A stretch of 64,000 nucleotides of DNA from Bacteroidota bacterium (lineage in GTDB: Bacteria; Bacteroidota; Bacteroidia; Cytophagales; Cyclobacteriaceae): assembly GCA_016191555.1 (NCBI GenBank), contig JACPVX010000017.1, positions 55,706-119,705 on the forward strand, written 5' to 3'. Shown in pieces: positions 19,054 to 27,619 of this stretch (positions are counted from its first letter, which is position 1; every line of letters starts with the position of its first letter). The position numbers and the translations under genes are program-made. Below the pieces are notes generated by a model. That model was not told the DNA's origin. It did no database searches and was given only the letters and a program-made list of their open reading frames with translations.

Positions 19054-19337
19054 TGTTATTTTGTATTGGTACGGCAGAGAGCAGAGCTGCACATCAGCTG
19101 CTTGAGCACTTGCTTCGGTAAGATATCTGTTACTAATTGATAGGATTTGGAAACAAGGAAACTTGCCCAACTACCTTACTCTATTTTCTTCCCCCCAGCC
19201 CCAATGGGCTACTCCATGATTTAGCGATACAAGCGAGATAAAGAGACCGAAAAGGTTGCCAGAACAATTGGAAGAGGGGAGCTATGTTTTTCATATAGCT
19301 CCTAAAATGTAGACTATCTGCTAAAGTGGAAGCGCAA

Positions 19338-19356
19338 CATAGGAGAAACTCCTATG
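19338..19356. promoter_or_regulatory. Inverted repeat CATAGGA-GAAAC-TCCTATG
   Basis: Perfect 7-5-7 palindrome, member of six-copy family. Confidence 0.65.
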
Positions 19357-19431
19357 CTTTTATCAATCTATTAACTTTTGATTGTTGTTGTTTCCTAAAA
19401 CTCCTAAGCCTGGCCATCTATTCCTTTCTTT

Positions 19432-20004
19432 CTAGTTATATTCGCCCAAGCCAATGTCTTCAGAAAAGACTTTCATTATCTTCAAATAACTCTCTTTAAT
19501 TTTTTGGGGCTCTGTAACTTCTATATTATTGGTGATGAATAACGCATTCCAATTTTTTTCCCACTTATCACCGAATACTTCTTTTCTTCTTTGAATATCT
19601 GTCAAGAGTTTTGCATCATGCCCCCATCCTTGGAATGGTTTAAAACATAAATTAATGAAGGTCATTACCTCGGTAAAAAGACTGCTTGAAAAGAGGGGTG
19701 CTGCAATATGTATTTTCTTGTCAACAACTCTTTTCTTCTGTATAATTTCATGTGGAGTGAAATCTTTCCAACTTCCAACATAGGTATAATAACAAAGCAA
19801 GTCATTGAGCAAAGGCGCGATATCGTCATAGACTGATAATCGTTTCTCTATTAGTTTTTGGTTGCGCCATTGTCTATGCTCAAATCTCTTGAGCATTTTG
19901 TTTAGAAACAGACCAATAACAACTAAGATCAATGGTATTAGCCCAGCAACTAGGAGCTTAACTACTTCCAGAGAGTTCCAAGGATTTGACGTTTGTAATT
20001 GCAT
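19432..20004 (-). CDS. Membrane-anchored hypothetical protein
   Basis: N-terminal TM segment VVKLLVAGLIPLILVVIGLFLN then soluble region. Confidence 0.6.
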   Translation of the reverse strand: MQLQTSNPWNSLEVVKLLVAGLIPLILVVIGLFLNKMLKRFEHRQWRNQKLIEKRLSVYDDIAPLLNDLLCYYTYVGSWKDFTPHEIIQKKRVVDKKIHIAAPLFSSSLFTEVMTFINLCFKPFQGWGHDAKLLTDIQRRKEVFGDKWEKNWNALFITNNIEVTEPQKIKESYLKIMKVFSEDIGLGEYN

Positions 20005-20075
20005 AGTTGTTATGTTTGTTGGAATTATTCAATAGCAACTCATATTTTAGCTAGATAAAATTCTATCGCAATTTA

Positions 20076-20864
20076 TTAGCATGAATTTGAATCAATGTAT
20101 TCTGTTTTACAATCTAAGCCGAAGTGGTTGATTAAATTCAAAATGTTATCATGTAAACTTAGTCGACTCTGTTCGGAAATATCTTGATTGTTAAAAACAA
20201 TGATTTTTGTTATAAAATTTCTAATAGGTATGTCATTAAATTGTTCTATTGTTGGAATATTGTTATGAGAACCAATTTTTACGCCTTCGGCGGTAAGATT
20301 ATAGATCACTCTCCATTCTCTTTGATTGTAGTAATTGTTTTCACCCAATTCTGAACTTCGTTTTCTCTGAGTTGGATAACATATATTGGCTAAAAATTTT
20401 ATTGCTCCGAGCACGTTTTTAATGTCAATATCTTTTGATTGAATTACGTTGTATTTGATAATGTGTTCAAAAATTTGTTGAGCGTCAGCTAGCCTATATA
20501 AAAGTGACACGCCTTTATATTCTTCGGCACTTGCGTCAATATTTAGTGGTGTTGGAACATAGAAAACTGGGAAGCCGCCAATCTGTAAAATAAAGTCAAG
20601 GTTAAATTCCAATCCAATTAATCCGAATTTTATCGAATGTTCTGCAAGTTCCTTTTTGTTTGATATGGCAGTTAAGCAAAATCGAAATTGTTCGGCTTCA
20701 AGCGTCCTTTGTATTTTGCCAATCGCAAACATGTCTTTCCAATTAACTTTTAGAATTTCTTTGCTTAAGTAAAATCCGTGTTCAAATATACTATTGACTA
20801 TAGATATGGTTTTTTCTTCATTCTCAAATTTTCTGGGTAAGAAATGATATAGCTTTTCTCCCAT
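20076..20864 (-). CDS. AbiGi-like / DUF2971-like protein
   Basis: LYHFLPRKF...FRFCLTAISNKKELAEHSIKFGLIGLEFNLDFILQIGGFPVFYV...REWRVIY resembles AbiGi-type pattern. Confidence 0.45.
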   Translation of the reverse strand: MGEKLYHFLPRKFENEEKTISIVNSIFEHGFYLSKEILKVNWKDMFAIGKIQRTLEAEQFRFCLTAISNKKELAEHSIKFGLIGLEFNLDFILQIGGFPVFYVPTPLNIDASAEEYKGVSLLYRLADAQQIFEHIIKYNVIQSKDIDIKNVLGAIKFLANICYPTQRKRSSELGENNYYNQREWRVIYNLTAEGVKIGSHNNIPTIEQFNDIPIRNFITKIIVFNNQDISEQSRLSLHDNILNLINHFGLDCKTEYIDSNSC

Positions 20865-20879
20865 GGCTATTAGACAACG

Positions 20880-22112
20880 TTAGTTTATTGGATACATATT
20901 TATGAACCTTGGTGTTTGGCCCTTCGCTTTTTTTGTTCGAGAATAGTATGAATAAACTCTGATCCATAGTTTTGGGTATTCATTTTTCAAGTATCGAAAA
21001 AAGGAAGCTATCTTGCCAAAGTGTTGCGCATTAGTTACTACACTAATGTTCAAGTTTTTTATTAGATCTTTATTATTTATGTAATAGTTGGTGAATAAGG
21101 AATCTATATCAAATTTATCAGGGTAGTAAAATGATTGTTTTCTATGTAGAAATGTGTAATTAGGTTCTCCATCAATCTTAAGTTTTCTGTCATTTTTATC
21201 GAAGTAGAACTTGTAGTTGGTATTTTCATCATTATATGTATAGTCGCTCCACAGCAATCTTTCAGTATAATTTACAGCGAACAAGCTATCTGATTCCTTT
21301 GAGTAATTTCTAGCAGAATCATCGTAGGAAGGAAAATCATAACCTAATTTTGATTTAAATAGATAGTACAATGAGTAATTTGTTATTTTATGTAGGAACA
21401 GAAATTCATTACTATCTAATTTTTCATGCTGTCTTTGAGAGTTAATAGTTTTCAGCTTTAGATAAATTTCATTAATCGATTTGAGCCTTAAAAATTTCAC
21501 GGAATCATTATATACGTAGATAACTCTTTGTAATGAATCTTTTACCAATTTATACTTTTTAGTTGCCTGCTTATTTTTACTGTAATAAGTTGTGTTGTCA
21601 GCACTAGCTAGCATTATATCCATAAGAAGTAAGGTTTCACCACTTTTGGTATTTCTTAAAGAATCTGCCATCTCAACGTTGAAGAATAAATCCGGTGGAT
21701 ATTTTTTGTCTAGTCTTCGCTCATATTCTTTGTCAGTAAAATTTCCAAACAAATTAACATCACGATACATTGCATTTTTATTTTCTGATTTAACCAACAT
21801 AGCAGCATCTCTCATCAACCACGAAGAATCTGAAAATGAGATGTTAGAATTTGGAGTTTGAAAAAAAATTGTTGATATGCCTTTTGTATCTCCAAAAGAT
21901 ATGTTAGTAAATACAAACAAAGAGTCAGTATATTTTGGTTTAGCTATTCCTTTCAGAACAACACCTCCACCTACGGTGGCATACGCATGACTAGATATTG
22001 ATGCACCCTGGGAGAGAATAAATCCATGAGAATCATAAAATTTATTGAATTGGCCAAATGTATTTTGAGTGAGTGAGATCAAGATAAGCGATTTGAAGAG
22101 TAAATTTTTCAT
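20880..22112 (-). CDS. Secreted hypothetical protein, 410 aa
   Basis: Signal peptide MKNLLFKSLILISLTQNTFGQ; no family recognised. Confidence 0.6.
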   Translation of the reverse strand: MKNLLFKSLILISLTQNTFGQFNKFYDSHGFILSQGASISSHAYATVGGGVVLKGIAKPKYTDSLFVFTNISFGDTKGISTIFFQTPNSNISFSDSSWLMRDAAMLVKSENKNAMYRDVNLFGNFTDKEYERRLDKKYPPDLFFNVEMADSLRNTKSGETLLLMDIMLASADNTTYYSKNKQATKKYKLVKDSLQRVIYVYNDSVKFLRLKSINEIYLKLKTINSQRQHEKLDSNEFLFLHKITNYSLYYLFKSKLGYDFPSYDDSARNYSKESDSLFAVNYTERLLWSDYTYNDENTNYKFYFDKNDRKLKIDGEPNYTFLHRKQSFYYPDKFDIDSLFTNYYINNKDLIKNLNISVVTNAQHFGKIASFFRYLKNEYPKLWIRVYSYYSRTKKAKGQTPRFINMYPIN

Positions 22113-22165
22113 TCGTATTTTTTTTGTTTGTTAATTTTACTTTGGGTTTGAAGGGAATTAGCCTC

Positions 22166-22885
22166 CTAACTCACCCCTATACTTGCCACGTCACTCCACT
22201 GACCTACCAGTTCATCGCTGATGATGTACATGGCGCGGTACTTCCATGTGGCGGCTGTGGTGATGGGTGTTTTGTCGGTGTAGTGGGGGATGGAGTCCAC
22301 CGTCAAAAATTGCCAGCCGGTGCCGGAGTCTTTTTCGATGCGGATCGAGTCCGCCTTGCCCTTCACCCACTGCACTTCTACTTGTCCGCCTTTGATCACC
22401 AGCTTGAGCGCGGGCTTCAGGTCCGTGGTGTCGGTAGATTGTTGTGCGCTGATCACGCCCAGGTCTTTGCCAATGGCTTCGGTATACGTGGGCGTGGACT
22501 TGATGCGCTGCACCAACATCGCCAGGCGCGGAAAAATACCGGGCGCGACTACCGTAGGCGCAGCGATGGCAGGCACCGGCATCGGCAGCATACCTCCGGG
22601 CGCACCGATGGGTCCGTCTTTAATTAAATTTTTATACGTCACACGATTCTCCTTGGCCGTAGTGTGCATTTCTACTTGTGTGACGAGGTAGGTGAACATG
22701 GCCGCATCGTTATTCACGCTGGCCACATCGGCAGGCGAGAGGCCGAGAGTATTAGAGTGGACTGCAAACTTGCTGGCGAAGTGGTTCAGCCAAAGCACGC
22801 GCTCCTTGTCGCCACGGGGTAGGTATCCGGCTTTAGACATGAGCGTGGTGGTTTGGTTGGGCGATGCGCACGAGGTACGGATCAC
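22166..22885 (-). CDS. Hypothetical protein with C-terminal fibronectin-III-like domain
   Basis: VIKGGQVEVQWVKGKADSIRIEKDSGTGWQFLTVDSIPHYTDKTP...WKYRAMYIISDELVGQWSDVASIGVS; true start probably MSKAGYLPRG internal. Confidence 0.65.
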   Translation of the reverse strand: MIRTSCASPNQTTTLMSKAGYLPRGDKERVLWLNHFASKFAVHSNTLGLSPADVASVNNDAAMFTYLVTQVEMHTTAKENRVTYKNLIKDGPIGAPGGMLPMPVPAIAAPTVVAPGIFPRLAMLVQRIKSTPTYTEAIGKDLGVISAQQSTDTTDLKPALKLVIKGGQVEVQWVKGKADSIRIEKDSGTGWQFLTVDSIPHYTDKTPITTAATWKYRAMYIISDELVGQWSDVASIGVS

Positions 22886-22943
22886 GTGCCGGAGACGATG
22901 TGTTCATTCTCCCAAATGCCTTTTCCGCTTTCAAAAATGAGTT

Positions 22944-23216
22944 TTCAATAGCCACCGTTGTTTCGTGGCTTGCCACTGGTGAACGGTGGCATAGAATAAA
23001 TGACTCATTACTACCCACAGCGATGTGGTGGTTAGCCACGGATGTTCGAGGGGTTGCCACGGAATGTCGGTGGCTCTTACAAAATGACCGGGGCATGTGC
23101 ACGAGTGGTTTATGTATGCCCACCGAATCTTGGTGGCTAGCCACGGGCAATCTGTGGCAACCCCTTAGTGATGTGTGGCTATGGCAAAATGACTGGTTAT
23201 ATGGACCGGAAGACTT
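22944..23216. repeat. Degenerate 21-bp tandem repeat, about 13 units
   Basis: Units in exact 21-bp register, consensus near GTGGCTAGCCACGGATGTTCG (e.g. 22965, 23028, 23133) with variant units ending AAAATGACTG (22986, 23070, 23175). Confidence 0.85.
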
Positions 23217-23457
23217 CGTACTACCTCCGGAAATGTTTGGAAGGGCGAGGAGTGATCGGTGTGTATTCACCGCGGGTGCAGTCATCTTCTCCGGACTGCG
23301 ATAGCCGCGCACGGATAGGCGCTTGGCAGTCCCGAATAGTGGGAGAACTGAAAGGTAATTGATCGTACAGCTCATAGGTATTTTTAAAAGTGATTCTCCT
23401 ACTCCGCCCGCTTTGGTGATTCTAAAATCGAAATGAGAAATTAAAAGGAGGGAAGGG

Positions 23458-23476
23458 CATAGGAGAAAGTCCTATG
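23458..23476. promoter_or_regulatory. Inverted repeat CATAGGA-GAAAG-TCCTATG
   Basis: Perfect 7-5-7 palindrome, member of six-copy family. Confidence 0.65.
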
Positions 23477-23699
23477 CGATTTTTGAAAATGGCGGATTTA
23501 TTTTGAAATGGTTTGGATTCAGACTTCCATTGATCGGATGGCAAGCTGCGGCATGGCTCGTCATTTCCCTCCTCAGGTCAGCAAAGAGCAGCATGTATAC
23601 GCTCAGCAGATCATGCGATGTGATCCCTAAAAACCGGAACGAACCAGGGACGGATTTTTTTCCGGGAACGGAGACTAATGCGAAGTGGACTTCTAAAAA

Positions 23700-24098
23700 T
23701 TAAGGATTATTTTCTATCCCGTTATCAGTAGTAATCAGCGGGCAGATCGCACACGCCAATTTTCCTTTTTGAAAATACCAGCGGCAGGTTTTACGAATAC
23801 CGCAAGCAGGTAAGTTTATTTCTGAGTCGTTGATGTCATGTTTCATTGCATCTGTTACCCTTTGAATGACACTGCAGCCGCCAGACTTCCATTGATTACA
23901 ACCGCTCTGCACACAACGCCCCGCAAATCGAAATCGCTGCTCGGGCGACCGGCCCTTTTGAACTTCTTCTACAAAAGCAGCGTCAAGGGTCAGTGGCTTT
24001 TTTAAAATATCAACAATGCCCCCGCTGTTGACCACACCGATGAGTTGCGCTCCTGGTGCGGCAACAGAACTGGGGCATGTTTTCTTTTCGTCTTTCAT
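23700..24098 (-). CDS. Cys-rich hypothetical protein, possible metal/Fe-S binder
   Basis: CVQSGCNQWKSGGC...LPACGIRKTCRWYFQKGKLACAICPLI. Confidence 0.55.
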   Translation of the reverse strand: MKDEKKTCPSSVAAPGAQLIGVVNSGGIVDILKKPLTLDAAFVEEVQKGRSPEQRFRFAGRCVQSGCNQWKSGGCSVIQRVTDAMKHDINDSEINLPACGIRKTCRWYFQKGKLACAICPLITTDNGIENNP

Positions 24099-24104
24099 CC
24101 TTGG

Positions 24105-24329
24105 CTACCGGAATGATTTGAAACTTGATTTTTTTAGCGCTTCAATAGTCGCAAATCGTTTGATCCAAATTCCCATCCATTCCTTTGGAAAGCGGGTGCC
24201 CAAAATTGCTTTGTTATCAATTTTGGCAATGTGTCTGTTTGCTACCGCCTGTAAATCTTTGTTCAGTTCCTTCTGTTGTTTGGCGGTGAGGGGAACATCA
24301 ATAACTACTCTAAATTTTGTTGCTGCCAT
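24105..24329 (-). CDS. Small hypothetical protein (74 aa)
   Basis: ORF directly upstream of and collinear with 24098 gene; shared 33-bp leader repeat. Confidence 0.5.
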   Translation of the reverse strand: MAATKFRVVIDVPLTAKQQKELNKDLQAVANRHIAKIDNKAILGTRFPKEWMGIWIKRFATIEALKKSSFKSFR

Positions 24330-24345
24330 GGTATTTGTATTTAGT

Positions 24346-24378
24346 GCCTACTCTGGGTCGGATTTTCGGCTTCCTCCG
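24346..24378 (-). repeat. 33-bp leader repeat copy 1
   Basis: GCCTACTCTGGGTCGGATTTTCGGCTTCCTCCG. Confidence 0.7.
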
Positions 24379-24399
24379 TTTCTAAATGAATTTGTGTCA

Positions 24400-24861
24400 T
24401 CAATTCGGATCTACTCTAACATTGCCCGAAATAAATGGTCCTGTGCCGTAGGCAATTCGATCGCCATTTCGATCGTGAATGGCAAAGCCTGCCACGCGTG
24501 GCGTTTCACCATTTCCATTGTCGGCAATAAAAAACCAATAGCGTAATCCAACGGGTTGCTTTTTTGAATCGGTCTTCATTTTACCCTGACCCGTAAAGAA
24601 AATGGTGGGATTATGTTTGCCGTGGGAGTTGATCAATTCAATGCTGGTGCTGCTAAATGTTCCTTTGGCAGAATCACTCAAATCTATTTTTAGCTTCAGT
24701 GTTCCGGTAGGATAATCATTCGAAGCAGGATTAAACTGCGCAAAAACATTGAATTCAAAAATGCCGGACGATACCGCGTCTTTGCGCGTACTGATAAAAA
24801 TTTTACCGGTTCCTTCGGCCTGACTTTTTCCGGAAACATGAAATGCGGGGATGGTGGTCAT
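24400..24861 (-). CDS. Hypothetical protein, 153 aa
   Basis: Good ORF in minus-strand cluster, no signal peptide recognised. Confidence 0.55.
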   Translation of the reverse strand: MTTIPAFHVSGKSQAEGTGKIFISTRKDAVSSGIFEFNVFAQFNPASNDYPTGTLKLKIDLSDSAKGTFSSTSIELINSHGKHNPTIFFTGQGKMKTDSKKQPVGLRYWFFIADNGNGETPRVAGFAIHDRNGDRIAYGTGPFISGNVRVDPN

Positions 24862-24879
24862 ACAATTTAAATTTATGCT

Positions 24880-24912
24880 GCCTACTCTTCTTCGGATTTT
24901 CGGCTTCTTCCG
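24880..24912 (-). repeat. 33-bp leader repeat copy 2
   Basis: GCCTACTCTTCTTCGGATTTTCGGCTTCTTCCG. Confidence 0.75.
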
Positions 24913-24921
24913 TGCTGAGTC

Positions 24922-26322
24922 TTATAATGAATTGAAAAAGAGCATGCTCGGTGCGAAGAAGTACTCGCCCCCTTTTAAGTTTACAAACTGCGGAAAGCTC
25001 GCTACTTTATTAGAAGCCGCATCGCCCCACTTCGTAGGGAACGGCCCTGTGCTGGTGTGCGCTGCGCTCTCACCAATAATCGGATCGAGGCCCGCATTGG
25101 CCGATGGGAAATTGGGATTGTTGGCCCATGTCTGTTGTAAAAATTCAAACTGATTGCCAATGCTGGCTTGAAAACTTTGGAATAACAAACCCACGCCACC
25201 TTCGGGCATTAAATCGGTATTTTCAAAAGAGCCTTCTTCACGCGTGCCAAAAGGAATCCCTCTTCGAGCCATAATGTGGCTTGCCTCACTGCCATCGCGG
25301 GGGTTTACTTTTCGGATGTGTGCGTGAAAGGGACATTTCGATCCGGTTACATCGGTCTTTCCATCACCCCGATAATTATTTTTATAGTTGAATGCATTGA
25401 GCGTGCCACTCGCAATCAATCCGGCTTCATCCGATAAGGTCACGGGCGTTCCATCTTCAAAGCGCCCCACCAACATGGCTCCTGCACGTTCTACATCTTC
25501 GCCATGCAAGCCGAGCGTAAGGGCTAATTGTTTTTCGGCTGTTTTAAAGCCTTTCACATTTTGTTCCAGTTTTCTAAATACAAAATAGCTTCCAAACGCA
25601 TCGACCCCCAATGTGGCCGCATTGGGAACAAATGGATCCGCTACCAACACTTGTTTGAGCCCGAGTGGAGCAAGCGGTTCAAATCCGGTTATGCCGGAAT
25701 TATTTTCCCTGAACGTTGCCAACTCGTCTTCAAAGAAAAGAGGTTGGCTGGTGCCATCGACATAGCCAAAATGTTCGATACCATCTTTGTTATCATTTTT
25801 CAGTGCGCTACCAACTTCCGTGGTTAACACGATGGCAATGGAAGAAAGATCAGCGCGAAGTTTGTCAGCGGCATCTTCAAGGGCAGCCTGATCATGAAAG
25901 GCCAATAAGAACACCGCGTCAATTTCACCCTGAAAGGCCGGTTCCCATAAAGCGGGCGCAGGGTCGCCAATATGCGCACCCTTCATTCCTCTTTGAAAGG
26001 AGGGATCGAGTGGTGTAATGGTTTTCCCAATGTATTTAAGTCCGGAGGCAGAAAAATTTACCGTAGCAAAAATTCCTCCCGCTACGTTCTTCGATTTGAA
26101 TAACTCGTTTTCTTTTAGTTGTTGCTTGCACGATGTAATGTTGGCTGCATAGCATCGGAGCCATCTCTTTACCTCATCTGGTACGCCCGTGAACTTTACA
26201 AATATATTCGCGGTATGTTCCCGGCCGTGCCCTTTTAAGATGTTGCCTTGTAAATGAGCAAATAGATTGTCGAGGAGCATGTCCTCGGGTTTTAATGGTA
26301 GTGGGGTGTCAATAGTAGCCAT
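24922..26322 (-). CDS. DyP-type peroxidase
   Basis: LFAHLQGNILKGHGREHTANIFVKF; FGYVDGTSQPLFFEDE (GxxDG motif); RRGIPFGTREEGSFENTDLMPEGGVGLLFQSFQASIGNQFEFLQQTWAN; start MATIDTPLPLKPED. Confidence 0.9.
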   Translation of the reverse strand: MATIDTPLPLKPEDMLLDNLFAHLQGNILKGHGREHTANIFVKFTGVPDEVKRWLRCYAANITSCKQQLKENELFKSKNVAGGIFATVNFSASGLKYIGKTITPLDPSFQRGMKGAHIGDPAPALWEPAFQGEIDAVFLLAFHDQAALEDAADKLRADLSSIAIVLTTEVGSALKNDNKDGIEHFGYVDGTSQPLFFEDELATFRENNSGITGFEPLAPLGLKQVLVADPFVPNAATLGVDAFGSYFVFRKLEQNVKGFKTAEKQLALTLGLHGEDVERAGAMLVGRFEDGTPVTLSDEAGLIASGTLNAFNYKNNYRGDGKTDVTGSKCPFHAHIRKVNPRDGSEASHIMARRGIPFGTREEGSFENTDLMPEGGVGLLFQSFQASIGNQFEFLQQTWANNPNFPSANAGLDPIIGESAAHTSTGPFPTKWGDAASNKVASFPQFVNLKGGEYFFAPSMLFFNSL

Positions 26323-26343
26323 TGTATTTGGTGTTGTTATCGT

Positions 26344-26376
26344 GCCTACTCTTCTTCGGATTTTCGGCTTCCTCCG
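26344..26376 (-). repeat. 33-bp leader repeat copy 3
   Basis: GCCTACTCTTCTTCGGATTTTCGGCTTCCTCCG. Confidence 0.75.
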
Positions 26377-26424
26377 CTTTGGTGTAGTCGAAACTCCTAA
26401 AATGTTTTTGAATGATTCTTTATT

Positions 26425-26443
26425 CATGGGACAAACTCCCATG
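26425..26443. promoter_or_regulatory. Inverted repeat CATGGGA-CAAAC-TCCCATG
   Basis: Perfect 7-5-7 palindrome, member of six-copy family. Confidence 0.65.
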
Positions 26444-26504
26444 TTGATTTCATCTTTTTACATTATCTTTTTACATGATCTTTTTATGAAATCCATGAAT
26501 TCGT

Positions 26505-26521
26505 ATAGGAGATTCTCCTAT
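26505..26521. promoter_or_regulatory. Inverted repeat ATAGGA-GATTC-TCCTAT
   Basis: Perfect 17-bp palindrome around a central T, member of six-copy family; near -33/-7-like TTTG/TAAACTTTA (26542/26562). Confidence 0.65.
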
Positions 26522-26582
26522 TGCTGGCGGCTCTGAATGAGTTTGGATGGGCTTATTAGTGTAAACTTTAAACCCCATCTAT

Positions 26583-26936
26583 ATGGCTTACACATTTAAC
26601 GGAACAGAAGGCGCACCCATTGAGCTGAAAACAGCCAAGGAGTGGGCCGCAAACTATCGGGCCACACTCAAAGACCCGAAGAACGATCGAGTAGCTCACT
26701 TCTTTGGATTTGAAATCATCCAACAGATTTTAGCAGAAGCGGATTGCGTGGGCATTCGCATTTACTACGGCATTGATGACAAAGGCGAAAAGCAACTCAT
26801 GCTGGTAGGTGCCGATAAATCGGGCGAAAACCTATTGCCGACAGAAGAGAAGGCTTTAGCAGGGGGTGGAAACATTGTAGCTGACATGTCTTTCCCTTGT
26901 CCGAGTTATTGTCCGGGCACATCTACTAGCCTTTAA
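26583..26936 (+). CDS. Small hypothetical protein (117 aa), first gene of TCS operon
   Basis: MAYTFNGTEGAPIELKTAKEWAANYRA...; good ORF. Confidence 0.6.
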   Translation: MAYTFNGTEGAPIELKTAKEWAANYRATLKDPKNDRVAHFFGFEIIQQILAEADCVGIRIYYGIDDKGEKQLMLVGADKSGENLLPTEEKALAGGGNIVADMSFPCPSYCPGTSTSL

Positions 26937-26974
26937 CCATTTTTAAGTTAAATTGTATTAAAATTCCCGCTAGG

Positions 26975-27619
26975 ATGGATAGTGTATTGATGATTGCGTA
27001 CAGTTCATTTGGCTCTATCCTTATTCCGATTTTCATTGGGCTGCCTCAAATAAAGAAGTTGACGTTTGCTTTGAAGGGTTTGCTGATTTTATGCTTTGCC
27101 TCCTTTTTAGCGGATGTGATCTGTTTGACATTAATGAAGAATGCAGTCAATAACTGGATTGTTCTAAATGTGTTCTCCATCATTCAGATAACAATCTTTT
27201 TGGTGATCTTAAATTCTGAGTTAAAGATTAAGTTAGGAAATGCAGGGCTGATCCTTCTTAGTTTTGCTTCGATCATCAGCTTATTCTATTTAGGATCTAA
27301 CAATTCATTCAACTACGTCACCAGTTATGTGGGCGGCCTTATTTTAATACTCTTGTGCTTAATCTTTTTATATCGACTGTTGATAGATTTACCAACAGTC
27401 GATATTTTTCATTATCCAATACTGTGGATTGTATTTGCAATTTTGATTTACTATGGCGGAACGCTCTTTTTGTTCCTCTTCAATAATTATCTGTTATCCA
27501 TTAACATTGTTTCGCATAAGTCCATTTGGATTTTACATAACACACTCAACATCATTAAGAATCTATTATTTGCCCTGGCGCTATGGCAACATTACAGGAA
27601 GGTGAGGTTATCTCACTGA
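26975..27619 (+). CDS. Polytopic membrane protein of unknown function
   Basis: Multiple hydrophobic helices; overlaps downstream kinase ORF. Confidence 0.65.
   Translation: MDSVLMIAYSSFGSILIPIFIGLPQIKKLTFALKGLLILCFASFLADVICLTLMKNAVNNWIVLNVFSIIQITIFLVILNSELKIKLGNAGLILLSFASIISLFYLGSNNSFNYVTSYVGGLILILLCLIFLYRLLIDLPTVDIFHYPILWIVFAILIYYGGTLFLFLFNNYLLSINIVSHKSIWILHNTLNIIKNLLFALALWQHYRKVRLSH

Noticed and set aside
19338-19356. Palindrome as a simple terminator
   Set aside because: Arms and spacer are shared with copies lacking T-runs, and position is upstream of genes; terminator role not supported
22124-22691. Plus-strand ORFs of 133-167 aa
   Set aside because: Antisense to the better FnIII-like minus-strand gene; low-complexity composition
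22923-23280. CRISPR array
   Set aside because: Repeats are contiguous 21-bp degenerate units with no unique spacers and no cas genes nearby
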